Positions 1 through 6,297 of a DNA stretch of 7,667 nt are shown here, piece by piece. A program made the position numbers and the translations under genes. Each line of letters starts with the position of its first letter. Position 1 is the first letter of the stretch. Source of the stretch: Cyclobacteriaceae bacterium (GTDB lineage Bacteria > Bacteroidota > Bacteroidia > Cytophagales > Cyclobacteriaceae); assembly GCA_947458795.1 (NCBI GenBank), contig CANHCD010000086.1, forward strand, positions 1 through 7,667, in the 5' to 3' direction. The notes below the pieces were generated by a model. The model was not told the origin of the DNA. It saw nothing but the letters and a program-made list of their open reading frames with translations, and made no database searches.

Positions 1-2
1 AA

Positions 3-1613
3 AATGAGCGGGAAAGCCTTTTTATCGCAGTTAATTTTGCCAAGGAATTTTTTGTAAAAAACTTAGAAACCGACGAAGGGAAGGCCATAGGACTGAGCTA
101 CTTTAAGGAGCGGGGATTTACCCCTCAAATCATCCAAAAGTTTGATTTAGGCTATGCCTTGGATGGCTGGGATCATTTTCTCAAAGCAGCAAAATCGGCG
201 GGATACCAAGAAGAAATTCTACTCAAAGCGGGTTTGATCCTTCAGAAAGAAGGGGAGGCCGAGCGCCTATACGACCGCTTTCGAAATCGGGTCACCTTTA
301 CCATCCATAATGTCAGTGGCAAAGCCATTGGCTTCGGTGCGCGAATCCTTACCAAGGACAAAAATCAGCCCAAATACATCAACTCCCCTGAAACACCGAT
401 TTACCACAAGAGTGATGTGCTCTATGGAATGTTTCAGGCCAAAAAAGCCATCCGAGATCAAGACAATTGCTTCTTGGTGGAAGGCTACACCGACGTTGTT
501 TCACTCCATCTTTCGGGGATTGAAAATGTGGTTGCCTCTTCGGGTACCTCACTTACCGATGGGCAGATCAAGTTGATCCGACGATTTACCAACCAAGTGA
601 CTGTCCTTTACGATGGAGATTCGGCGGGTATCAAGGCTTCCCTGCGCGGGATAGATCTATTGCTGGAGGGAGGCCTCAATGTAAAAGCTGTCGTATTCCC
701 CGATGGAGAAGATCCGGATAGCTACTCCAGAAAGGTGGGTTCTCAAGCATTCCAGGACTACCTCAAAGAAAATAGCCGCGATTTTATTGGGTTCAAAATC
801 AGCCTCTACCAAGATGAAATCGATAAGGATCCCATTCGGAAGGCAGGAATCATCCGCGAGGTGGTGCTAAGTATAAGCAAGATCCCTGATCCAATTATCC
901 GATCGGTGTATGCCAAAGAGGCCTCGGGGCTTTTGAGTATTGAAGAAGAGATTCTGCATGCTGAACTCAATAAAATTCTCCTAAAAACCCAGAAGGATCA
1001 ATTTGAGCGAGCGAAGGAGGAAAAGGCGATTGAAGCTAGCATTGACCAACTTTTGCCAGTTCCGGAGGAGGCAACTGCTGAGGATAACCTGCTGTTGCAG
1101 GAACGTGAAATGCTTCGGCTTCTGCTGAACTATGGCGGTCAAAAATTGGATGTTCAAGAACTCCACTTTTGCCAGTACATCCTTTCTGAAATTGAGGAGG
1201 TTAGTTTTCAGACTCCCATTTACCAAAAAATGATTCAACTCTACCGAGACGGCATTGCCTTGGGTCAGGTGCCCTCTGATGACTTGTTTCTGAGTCATGG
1301 AGATGCTGAGATTCGGCAAGAGGCCATTGCAATGATTACACAGAGGCATGAGGTCTCAGCCAATTGGAAAGATAAATTTCAGATTTTTGTAGCCCTGGAA
1401 TCCGATGATTTGGCCAATACAGCCTTCAAGTCCATTTTACGATTGAAGCGTAGGCTACTCCAAAAAATGATGGAAGAGGCAATGGCAAAAATTAAAGAAG
1501 CCGAGCAACTGCAATTGGAAGTAGAAAAGGTGAGCGAATTGTTGGAGTTTTATTTGGAGCTAAAAAAAGTAAAACTCAAGATTGACAAGGAGCTAGGAAT
1601 TGTAATTGGCTAA
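3..1613 (+). CDS. dnaG: DNA primase DnaG, 5'-truncated by the window edge
   Basis: DnaG synthesises the RNA primers for chromosome replication and works with the replicative helicase DnaB. The frame is open from base 3, so 536 residues are visible. The N-terminal CHC2 zinc-binding domain, roughly the first 100-120 residues, lies upstream of the window. A TTG at 159 is not the real start, because primase-like sequence (an SYFKERGF stretch) continues upstream of it in frame. The RNA polymerase core follows (FRNRV at 279-293), then the TOPRIM domain with its catalytic Glu in EGYTD (480-494) and the metal-binding DGDSAG (612-629). The last 170 or so residues are helical and charged, as expected for the DnaB-interaction region. 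The usual core motif RVxFPI reads RVTFTI here, a Pro-to-Thr change that may be lineage-typical. An 84-base gap separates it from ribBA. Identification is firm; only the missing start is uncertain. Confidence 0.96.
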   Translation, partial: NERESLFIAVNFAKEFFVKNLETDEGKAIGLSYFKERGFTPQIIQKFDLGYALDGWDHFLKAAKSAGYQEEILLKAGLILQKEGEAERLYDRFRNRVTFTIHNVSGKAIGFGARILTKDKNQPKYINSPETPIYHKSDVLYGMFQAKKAIRDQDNCFLVEGYTDVVSLHLSGIENVVASSGTSLTDGQIKLIRRFTNQVTVLYDGDSAGIKASLRGIDLLLEGGLNVKAVVFPDGEDPDSYSRKVGSQAFQDYLKENSRDFIGFKISLYQDEIDKDPIRKAGIIREVVLSISKIPDPIIRSVYAKEASGLLSIEEEILHAELNKILLKTQKDQFERAKEEKAIEASIDQLLPVPEEATAEDNLLLQEREMLRLLLNYGGQKLDVQELHFCQYILSEIEEVSFQTPIYQKMIQLYRDGIALGQVPSDDLFLSHGDAEIRQEAIAMITQRHEVSANWKDKFQIFVALESDDLANTAFKSILRLKRRLLQKMMEEAMAKIKEAEQLQLEVEKVSELLEFYLELKKVKLKIDKELGIVIG

Positions 1614-1658
1614 TTCCAAACTTTCTTTGGCTGCTTCCGGTTTTGTAGACAAAGAGGC

Positions 1659-1666
1659 TACATTTG
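1659..1666 (+). promoter_or_regulatory. Possible Bacteroidota -7 promoter element upstream of ribBA
   Basis: TACATTTG matches the Bacteroidota sigma-factor -7 consensus TAnnTTTG exactly and lies 31 bases before the ribBA GTG start, inside the 84-base gap after dnaG. The nearest upstream TTTG (1642-1645) is only 13 bases away, shorter than the usual 17-23 spacing, so the -33 element is poor or absent. An eight-base motif with two free positions can occur by chance. No FMN riboswitch is apparent, and the gap is too short for a full one. Confidence 0.35.
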
Positions 1667-1697
1667 TATCCTAAACCTTCTTTTTAACACCCAACTT

Positions 1698-2909
1698 GTG
1701 GAAAATTACACCCTGGATCCCATTGAAGATGCCATTGAGGCGATAAAAAACGGTGATGTCATCATCGTGGTAGACGACGAGGACCGTGAAAATGAAGGTG
1801 ATTTTGTGTGTGCGGCGGAAAAAGTCACTCCCGAAATCATCAATTTCATGGCTACCCATGGCCGAGGCTTGATCTGTGCGCCCTTGATTGAAGATCGCTG
1901 CGAGCAGCTGGGTTTAGACTTGATGGTGGGAAGCAATACGGCAGTATTTGAAACTCCCTTTACGGTGTCTGTAGACTTGATTGGTCACGGTTGTACCACG
2001 GGAATTTCCGCCTCAGACCGCGCCAAAACCATTCAAGCCTTGGTGGACGATCGAATCCATCCCAATGAACTGGGTAAGCCAGGACATATTTTTCCCCTCA
2101 AAGCCAAAAGAGGTGGAGTACTGCGCAGAGCAGGGCATACCGAAGCAGCGATTGATTTTTCAAGACTTGCAGGGCTTCAACCAGCAGGGGTATTGGTGGA
2201 GATCATGAATGAAGATGGAACCATGGCACGGTTGGATGACTTGTTTAAGGTGCGCGAAAAGTTCCAATTGAAGTTGGTGTCTATCAAGGATTTGATTGCT
2301 TACCGTCTCAAAAATGAGTCACTAATCACGAAAGAGATTGGCGTAGACATGCCCACTGTTTGGGGCGATTTTGATTTGGTGGCTTACCGGCAAACCAATA
2401 CCCAAGAGATTCATTTGGCCCTGATCAAAGGAACTTGGGAAAAAGATGAGCCTATTCTAGTTCGTGTCCATTCCTCTTGTGCCACGGGAGATATTTTTGG
2501 TTCCTGCAGATGCGACTGTGGTCCGCAACTGCATGCTGCTATGGAACTTGTCGAGCAGGCAGGCAAAGGGGTGGTTTTGTACATGAATCAAGAAGGAAGA
2601 GGCATCGGCTTGATCAACAAGTTGAAAGCCTACAAACTCCAAGAGGAAGGCATGGACACGGTGCAAGCGAATCTGGCTCTTGGATTACCCATGGATGGAA
2701 GAGATTATGGGGTGGGTGCTCAAATCCTTCGAGATTTGAATATCTCAAAGATTCGCTTGATTTCGAATAATCCCCAAAAACGTGTAGGTCTGCTGGGCTA
2801 CGGTCTAGAAATTATAGAACAAGTACCTATTGAGATTCAAGCCAACCCCCACAATGTAAAATACCTGCAAACGAAGCGGGATAAAATGGGGCATACTATT
2901 CTGAAATAA
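1698..2909 (+). CDS. ribBA: Bifunctional 3,4-dihydroxy-2-butanone-4-phosphate synthase / GTP cyclohydrolase II
   Basis: This cytoplasmic fusion enzyme supplies both precursors of riboflavin. The RibB half converts ribulose 5-phosphate to dihydroxybutanone phosphate, and the RibA half opens GTP to the diaminopyrimidine. The RibB domain spans about residues 5-205, with DDEDRENEGDF (26-36), HGRG (54-57), GHTEA (146-150) and VEIMNEDG (167-174). The RibA domain spans about 206-400. Its zinc ligands would be Cys261, Cys272 and Cys274 in the CATGDIFGSCRCDCG block; it also has QEGRGIGL (298-305), the tyrosine of KAYKLQ (Tyr312) and Arg335 of GRDYG. Every motif I could compare with E. coli RibB and RibA is present, so both halves look active, unlike RibBA relatives with a degenerate RibA half. 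Length (403) is normal. GTG at 1698 is chosen because family similarity begins within a few residues and no in-frame start lies just upstream. Confidence 0.97.
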   Translation: MENYTLDPIEDAIEAIKNGDVIIVVDDEDRENEGDFVCAAEKVTPEIINFMATHGRGLICAPLIEDRCEQLGLDLMVGSNTAVFETPFTVSVDLIGHGCTTGISASDRAKTIQALVDDRIHPNELGKPGHIFPLKAKRGGVLRRAGHTEAAIDFSRLAGLQPAGVLVEIMNEDGTMARLDDLFKVREKFQLKLVSIKDLIAYRLKNESLITKEIGVDMPTVWGDFDLVAYRQTNTQEIHLALIKGTWEKDEPILVRVHSSCATGDIFGSCRCDCGPQLHAAMELVEQAGKGVVLYMNQEGRGIGLINKLKAYKLQEEGMDTVQANLALGLPMDGRDYGVGAQILRDLNISKIRLISNNPQKRVGLLGYGLEIIEQVPIEIQANPHNVKYLQTKRDKMGHTILK

Positions 2910-2972
2910 TCAAGTTTGGTAGGAGCTGTCGGTTATGAAAACCTGCAGACCATCCTCCCGTTTGTATACTTT

Positions 2973-3620
2973 ATGCTACGATTGAAAATCTACTTATTCT
3001 TGTTGTTGGTTGGTTTGAGTGTCCAAAGTTGGGCTCAAACTAAAAATCAATTCCCGTCTCAAATTTGGCACAAGGGTACCTTGTATTTATCGGATGGGAG
3101 TTCGGTGAATGGCATGGTAAAATACGATTTGGAAACCAACTTAGTGCAGCTACAGGAGGAGACGGTGATTACGTTTACAGCCTCCAATGTGACGAGCTTT
3201 GATATTTTTGATGAGACCTATAAGGGTGTTCGCAAGTTTTACAGCCTTCCTTACGCATTGAATGGTGATTACGATACGCCTGTGTTTTTTGAAGTGCTTA
3301 CCCAAGGGGAGCACATTGCCTTGCTCTGTCGTGAATACATTGCTACAGACACTCGAGGAATTAACAACTGGGCGGGAATGGGCATGAATCCATTTTGGGG
3401 TCCCCAAAATATAGCTGGGTTTCGATTGGCCTTTACCTATTACTTTTTAAAAAATGGGCGTATGGAGCGCTACAGTGGCAAGAAAAAGGAGTTGTTTGAC
3501 ATGCTACCTGGGTACGACGAGGAGCTCGAGCTATACATGCGGAAAAATCGCCTTGAATACAACCAACGTGGGGATCTACTTCGGATCACTGCCTATTACA
3601 ACGAATTAAAAAACAACTAA
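2973..3620 (+). CDS. Small secreted protein of unknown function
   Basis: I do not recognise a characterised family. The ATG at 2973 is preferred over a TTG at 2916 because it places a clean signal peptide at the N-terminus: Lys/Arg near the start, a leucine-rich core, and a probable signal peptidase I site after Ser-Trp-Ala21, before Gln22. No lipobox cysteine is present, so export to the periplasm or outer membrane is inferred. The protein is 215 residues. After the signal it has a probable beta-rich part with GTLYLSDGSSVNGMVKYD (35-52), a pattern I associate with uncharacterised Bacteroidota exported proteins. A Trp/Gly-rich middle follows (NNWAGMGMNPFWG), then a charged helical C-terminus. 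It begins 63 bases after ribBA and ends 2 bases before surE, so it is probably co-transcribed with both. The position does not reveal its role. Confidence 0.82.
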   Translation: MLRLKIYLFLLLVGLSVQSWAQTKNQFPSQIWHKGTLYLSDGSSVNGMVKYDLETNLVQLQEETVITFTASNVTSFDIFDETYKGVRKFYSLPYALNGDYDTPVFFEVLTQGEHIALLCREYIATDTRGINNWAGMGMNPFWGPQNIAGFRLAFTYYFLKNGRMERYSGKKKELFDMLPGYDEELELYMRKNRLEYNQRGDLLRITAYYNELKNN

Positions 3621-3622
3621 GC

Positions 3623-4408
3623 ATGTCACGACCCTTGATTCTAGTTTCCAATGACGATGGGATCACCTCCAAAGGAATCCGCGTATTGGTATCTGTCATG
3701 AAAAAATTGGGAGATGTGGTGGTGGTAGCCCCCGATAGTCCCCAATCGGGCATGGGGCATGCCATTACCATTGGACAAACCTTGCGGTTGGTTGAAGATG
3801 ATATTTTTGAAGATGTAAAGGCTTACAAGTCTAGCGGCACACCTGCCGACTGTGTGAAGCTTGCCAAACACCATGTGCTGAAAGACCGCAAGCCCGATTT
3901 GGTGGTTAGCGGGATCAATCATGGATCCAATACCTCCATCTCTGTACTTTATTCTGGAACCATGTCCGCAGCCATTGAGGGAGCCTTAGAGGGCTATCCA
4001 TCGATTGGATTTAGCCTTTGCGATTTTTCATCGAAGGCAGACTTTTCCCATGTGGAGGAATGGGTGGAAAAAATTGCTCGTCAAGTATTGGAAAATGGCA
4101 TTCCCAAAGGGATAGCCTTGAATGTGAATATTCCTCCCAAGCGGAACGAGGAGATTCGAGGAGTAAAAATCTGTAGACAGGCAGATGCGAAGTGGCAGGA
4201 AGAATTTGTGGAGCGCTTTGATCCTACGGGAAGAAAATACTTCTGGCTAGCAGGTAACTTTGTGAATTTTGACAAGGGGGAGGACAACGATGAGTGGGCA
4301 ATCGCCAACAATTACATCTCCATCGTACCTTGCCAATACGACCTCACCGCCCACCATGCCATCTCCCACATCAATAAGGAATGGGACTGGACCAAACTAG
4401 GGGATTGA
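3623..4408 (+). CDS. surE: 5'/3'-nucleotidase SurE
   Basis: SurE is a metal-dependent phosphatase that removes phosphate from nucleoside 5'- and 3'-monophosphates and some polyphosphates. It is cytoplasmic and linked to stationary-phase survival. The family signature is complete: SNDDG at residues 9-13 (metal-binding Asp11 and Asp12), SGMGHA at 42-47 (metal-binding Ser42), SGTPADCV at 71-78, SGINHGSN at 96-103 (Asn99 expected at the metal) and YSGTMSAAIEG at 110-120. Length (261) is normal. The ATG at 3623 follows the preceding stop by only 2 bases, so translation is probably coupled to the secreted-protein gene. There is no obvious Shine-Dalgarno sequence, as is common in Bacteroidota. The gene is followed by a non-coding gap and convergent genes. 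In some Bacteroidota lpxB follows surE; it is not seen here. Confidence 0.96.
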   Translation: MSRPLILVSNDDGITSKGIRVLVSVMKKLGDVVVVAPDSPQSGMGHAITIGQTLRLVEDDIFEDVKAYKSSGTPADCVKLAKHHVLKDRKPDLVVSGINHGSNTSISVLYSGTMSAAIEGALEGYPSIGFSLCDFSSKADFSHVEEWVEKIARQVLENGIPKGIALNVNIPPKRNEEIRGVKICRQADAKWQEEFVERFDPTGRKYFWLAGNFVNFDKGEDNDEWAIANNYISIVPCQYDLTAHHAISHINKEWDWTKLGD

Positions 4409-4603
4409 GGATTTAAGAATTATCCGCTATCCTGTTAGTAGCTCAATAGGAATGTTAACCCTAGCGGATAATAGCTCACAGTCGACAGACCACGGCCCAC
4501 CTATTTGGACTTCAAACCCTATTTTCCTTTGGTTAAAGCCAACAAGGCGGGTTATCAAATTGGATTTTTTGTTTTTTTAATCAAGTTGGGTGGTACTTCG
4601 ACC
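4409..4603. other. Gene-free gap between convergent surE and glycosyltransferase genes
   Basis: No convincing coding frame is present in these 195 bases. The left half holds a long-looped inverted repeat, listed separately. The right half holds an imperfect plus-strand hairpin (CCTTTGG at 4526-4532 against CCAACAAGG at 4539-4547, with a 2-base bulge). A T-rich run follows at 4565-4578, about 17 bases after the hairpin. That is too far for a standard intrinsic terminator, but it is the best candidate for ending surE transcription. No good terminator is visible for the minus-strand glycosyltransferase pair that ends at 4604. Confidence 0.6.
4419..4472. repeat. Inverted repeat with 11-bp perfect arms and 32-base spacer
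   Basis: ATTATCCGCTA (4419-4429) is the exact reverse complement of TAGCGGATAAT (4462-4472). A second short pairing inside it (GTTA 4434-4437 with TAAC 4456-4459) could extend the stem past a small internal loop, giving a structure of about 15 paired bases around an 18-base loop. TAGCTCA also occurs twice in direct orientation (4439-4445 and 4472-4478). No T-tract follows on either strand, so it is not a standard intrinsic terminator. It begins 10 bases after the surE stop. It could stabilise the surE mRNA 3' end, or belong to a small dispersed repeat family. Confidence 0.6.
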
Positions 4604-5371
4604 TCATTTGTGTCGAAACCAGCAGTCATTGCGTGACTCTTCGTAGGCTTTGAATACGGTGTTGACCGGGAAGCCGTGGTGCAAGTGCTCGTTGAATTTG
4701 GTTCGGACCAGGTAGTTAAAGGCTCCCATATCTCCGGTATAGGCTGTTTTGTTTTCCGAATTGTAGCGTCGATGGATTGCACAGAGCTCTTGGAGAAAGG
4801 CTAAAAATAGGGGGTAGGCACCGCCAATAATGCCACAATTCAGGAGCGTATCTCCAGCAAAGCGCGCTTCGTAGTCGGCATAGTCATCGATTTGGCTCCT
4901 GAGACTGCTTGCATGGGCGAGCATCCATTCGTTAGCTAGGACTGTGGGTTCGTCTCCACAAAATAGGGTATTGGTGGATGCGATAAACAGTGGGTCGGTG
5001 AAAGGATTGTTGACGAGCGTGACGTCCGATACATCTGTTACAAAAATATTGGCAGGGAAATTGGCCTGCTTTTCTAAAAAATCCAGGTAGACCAGGTAAC
5101 GGTATACGTTGGGGTTGAACTGGGGATTGTAGGTAATTTTTACGAAGGTAAGGTGCTCGCTTTCATAGGCTTGGCAGGTATCTTCGCTAAAGCCATTGTG
5201 AAATAGCAATCCATTTAGCTTGGCCGCTGTCACTGATGCTACCCAAGCACGTACCAGTTCGAAATTATCGTCTTGCAGCGTGGTACTTCGGTTGACATCA
5301 TAGACCCCTGTGATGTGGCAAGCAAGGATTAGGTTGCTGTTTGGAGGCAGCTGTGGGTAATTTTCACTCAC
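4604..5371 (-). CDS. Putative GT-A-fold glycosyltransferase (uncharacterised family)
   Basis: This 255-residue cytoplasmic protein has no signal peptide or membrane segment. Several features resemble nucleotide-sugar transferases of the GT-A fold. The acid-rich IFVTDVSDVTLVNNPF stretch (109-124) sits where a DxD metal/nucleotide-sugar motif precedes an NPF turn. NCGIIGG (178-184) and GDMGAFNYL (213-221) resemble the conserved NxGxxGG and D(Q/M)xAFN blocks. HGFPVNTVFK follows at 232-241. Donor and acceptor sugars cannot be read from the sequence. The start is a GTG (5371-5369) overlapping the TGA stop of the upstream glycosyltransferase in a GTGA junction, which implies translational coupling and a shared product. 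A 6-bp inverted repeat (4597-4602 / 4612-4617) straddles the stop codon but has no T-tract. The glycosyltransferase call rests on motif resemblance and neighbourhood; it may belong to an unnamed domain family. Confidence 0.65.
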   Translation of the reverse strand: MSENYPQLPPNSNLILACHITGVYDVNRSTTLQDDNFELVRAWVASVTAAKLNGLLFHNGFSEDTCQAYESEHLTFVKITYNPQFNPNVYRYLVYLDFLEKQANFPANIFVTDVSDVTLVNNPFTDPLFIASTNTLFCGDEPTVLANEWMLAHASSLRSQIDDYADYEARFAGDTLLNCGIIGGAYPLFLAFLQELCAIHRRYNSENKTAYTGDMGAFNYLVRTKFNEHLHHGFPVNTVFKAYEESRNDCWFRHK

Positions 5372-6024
5372 AAGCTCTCGGAAAGGAGTTGTTGTAGTTT
5401 CACCTGCGAGCAGGTACTATTTGGGTTGTTTCGGTAATAGATATAGGTTCGCAGGTCTACCTTTTTCACCCGATAAACTGACTTGGCACGCTCAAAAAAG
5501 TCAGAATCCGCAGCAAAACCATCTCGAAATTGGAGGTTTAAAAATACTTCCCTAAGTCCAAATAGGGTTCCGAAAAGGGTGGCTTCATCCAAATGGATCT
5601 GTTTGCTCAAGTCATTTCTATCGGGCACGAAGTAGTCCTCCTGTGTTTCGACGATAGTTTCGGAAGTGGAGCAAATCAAGTCGGCAGACTCCATTTCCCG
5701 AAGGCAGGAGCTGAGGTGATTGGGCTTGTACTCGTCATCGCTGTCCAAAATGGTAATGTAGGTTCCCACGCTATTGAGCACACCACGGTTGATGGATGCT
5801 GCTTGGCCACGGTTGCTGTGACGAATGTAGCAGAGCCGGTCTTCGTGGGCTTCGATGTATTGGATTAAGGATTCGCGGTTGTTTTCTTTGCTCCCATCAT
5901 CAATGATGATCAACTCAAAGTCATGGTAATCCTGATTTAATACGGAGTCAATCGCTCGTTTGGTAGCGGCGAAGTCGGTGTTGTATACCGCCATCAACAC
6001 CGATATGTGTACTTGTTTCAACAT
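5368..6024 (-). CDS. Family 2 glycosyltransferase
   Basis: This protein transfers a sugar from a nucleotide-sugar donor to an unidentified acceptor, probably in the cytoplasm during surface glycan, exopolysaccharide or glycoprotein assembly. GT2 hallmarks are in order: ISVLMAVYNT (7-16), AIDSVLNQDY (24-33), IIIDDGS (39-45), NRGQAASINRGV (71-82) and the DxD-type DSDDEYKP (94-101, Asp94 and Asp96). A later acidic patch, FAADSDFFERA (170-180), corresponds to the usual ED catalytic-base region in altered form. I chose the ATG at 6024, giving 218 residues, because GT2 similarity starts six residues later; a TTG at 6048 would add eight unlike residues. The protein is short for the family, holding little beyond the catalytic domain, with no membrane helix. 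Its TGA overlaps the GTG of the next gene by 4 bases. No other glycan genes are visible in the window. Confidence 0.9.
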   Translation of the reverse strand: MLKQVHISVLMAVYNTDFAATKRAIDSVLNQDYHDFELIIIDDGSKENNRESLIQYIEAHEDRLCYIRHSNRGQAASINRGVLNSVGTYITILDSDDEYKPNHLSSCLREMESADLICSTSETIVETQEDYFVPDRNDLSKQIHLDEATLFGTLFGLREVFLNLQFRDGFAADSDFFERAKSVYRVKKVDLRTYIYYRNNPNSTCSQVKLQQLLSESL

Positions 6025-6030
6025 GAAGCG

Positions 6031-6047
6031 TGAGGGATATCCCCTCA
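6031..6047 (-). promoter_or_regulatory. Hairpin just upstream of the GT2 start codon
   Basis: TGAGGG (6031-6036) pairs with CCCTCA (6042-6047) around a 5-base loop, and the same bases contain the perfect palindrome GGGATATCCC (6034-6043). The structure ends 6 bases before the ATG at 6024, in the ribosome-binding window of the mRNA. It could lower translation initiation or serve as a protein site. If the TTG at 6048 were used, this would instead be coding sequence. Confidence 0.4.
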
Positions 6048-6116
6048 ATTGTTTGTTTAGCTGCTAGCCCTCGTTGCTCTCCTACACTTTTTCGATTGGC
6101 CAAACGTCGTAGTTTC

Positions 6117-6124
6117 CAAAGGTA
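6117..6124 (-). promoter_or_regulatory. Possible -7 promoter element for the glycosyltransferase pair
   Basis: Read on the minus strand, this is TACCTTTG, an exact match to TAnnTTTG. It would place transcription start near 6110 and leave a leader of roughly 85 bases before the GT2 ATG. No TTG or TTTG occurs at the expected 17-23 bases upstream on that strand, so only half of the promoter pattern is supported. Confidence 0.3.
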
Positions 6125-6144
6125 AGGAGAACTAGGTTACGGAG

Positions 6145-6178
6145 GGGTTAAAAATCCATGATGGAATCGTTAATACCC
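6145..6178. repeat. Imperfect dyad upstream of the glycosyltransferase -7-like element
   Basis: The arms are GGG-TTAA (6145-6151) and TTAA-TA-CCC (6170-6178). They flank the inner inverted repeat TCCAT-G-ATGGA (6155-6165), giving about 12 matched pairs over 34 bases with one internal loop and a 2-base bulge. It lies 20-55 bases upstream of the -7-like box on the minus strand, where an operator or activator site would be expected. Such imperfect dyads arise readily by chance in AT-rich DNA. Confidence 0.3.
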
Positions 6179-6245
6179 TAAATTCTTTTCAAAAAATCTC
6201 GATTATAAGCTGTTTTAAAATAAAAAATGTGATTGGAATAAAACT

Positions 6246-6279
6246 AAAAAGCCGGAAGGAATTGATTCCTTCCGGCTTT
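6246..6279 (-). terminator. Intrinsic terminator of the MFS transporter gene
   Basis: AAAGCCGGAAGGAAT (6248-6262) is followed after two bases by its exact reverse complement (6265-6279), giving a GC-rich stem of about 14 bp with a 4-base loop. On the minus strand the stem runs into five Ts (6250-6246), then AG and four more Ts, as in a Rho-independent terminator. It starts 19 bases past the transporter stop codon. The plus-strand side has only three Ts, so it mainly serves the minus strand and insulates the glycosyltransferase pair downstream. Confidence 0.9.
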
Positions 6280-6297
6280 ACAATAGGTAAGTAACAC

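Larger units (their letters stand above)
6049..6297. other. Gene-free gap between the transporter and the GT2 gene
   Basis: No plausible gene is present in these 249 bases. The region should contain the promoter of the minus-strand glycosyltransferase pair. It becomes strongly AT-rich at about 6150-6248. It holds a -7-like element (6117-6124), an imperfect dyad (6145-6178), the 8-base palindrome TTGGCCAA (6096-6103) and, at its right end, the terminator of the transporter gene. Confidence 0.7.

Noticed and set aside
981..1349. Minus-strand open frame of 122 codons within dnaG
   Set aside because: It is fully contained in dnaG coding sequence, with low-complexity Leu-rich translation and no sign of an independent gene.
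1614..1697. FMN riboswitch upstream of ribBA
   Set aside because: The 84-base gap is too short for the full element and I see none of its conserved helices.
2916..2972. TTG start giving a 19-residue longer N-terminus for the secreted protein
   Set aside because: The extra residues precede and would disrupt a typical signal peptide that begins cleanly at the ATG at 2973.
2961..2974. TTTGTATACTTTAT as a promoter for the secreted protein gene
   Set aside because: It does not match TAnnTTTG and overlaps the ATG, and the tight spacing favours read-through from ribBA.
4597..4617. TTCGAC/GTCGAA inverted repeat over the stop of the 255-residue gene as a terminator
   Set aside because: The stem is only 6 bp and no T-tract follows on either strand.
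5593..5868. Plus-strand open frame opposite the GT2 gene
   Set aside because: It is antisense to conserved GT2 motifs, with no family resemblance.
6025..6048. TTG start adding eight residues to the GT2 protein
   Set aside because: The added residues do not resemble GT2 N-termini and overlap a hairpin; the ATG at 6024 fits better.
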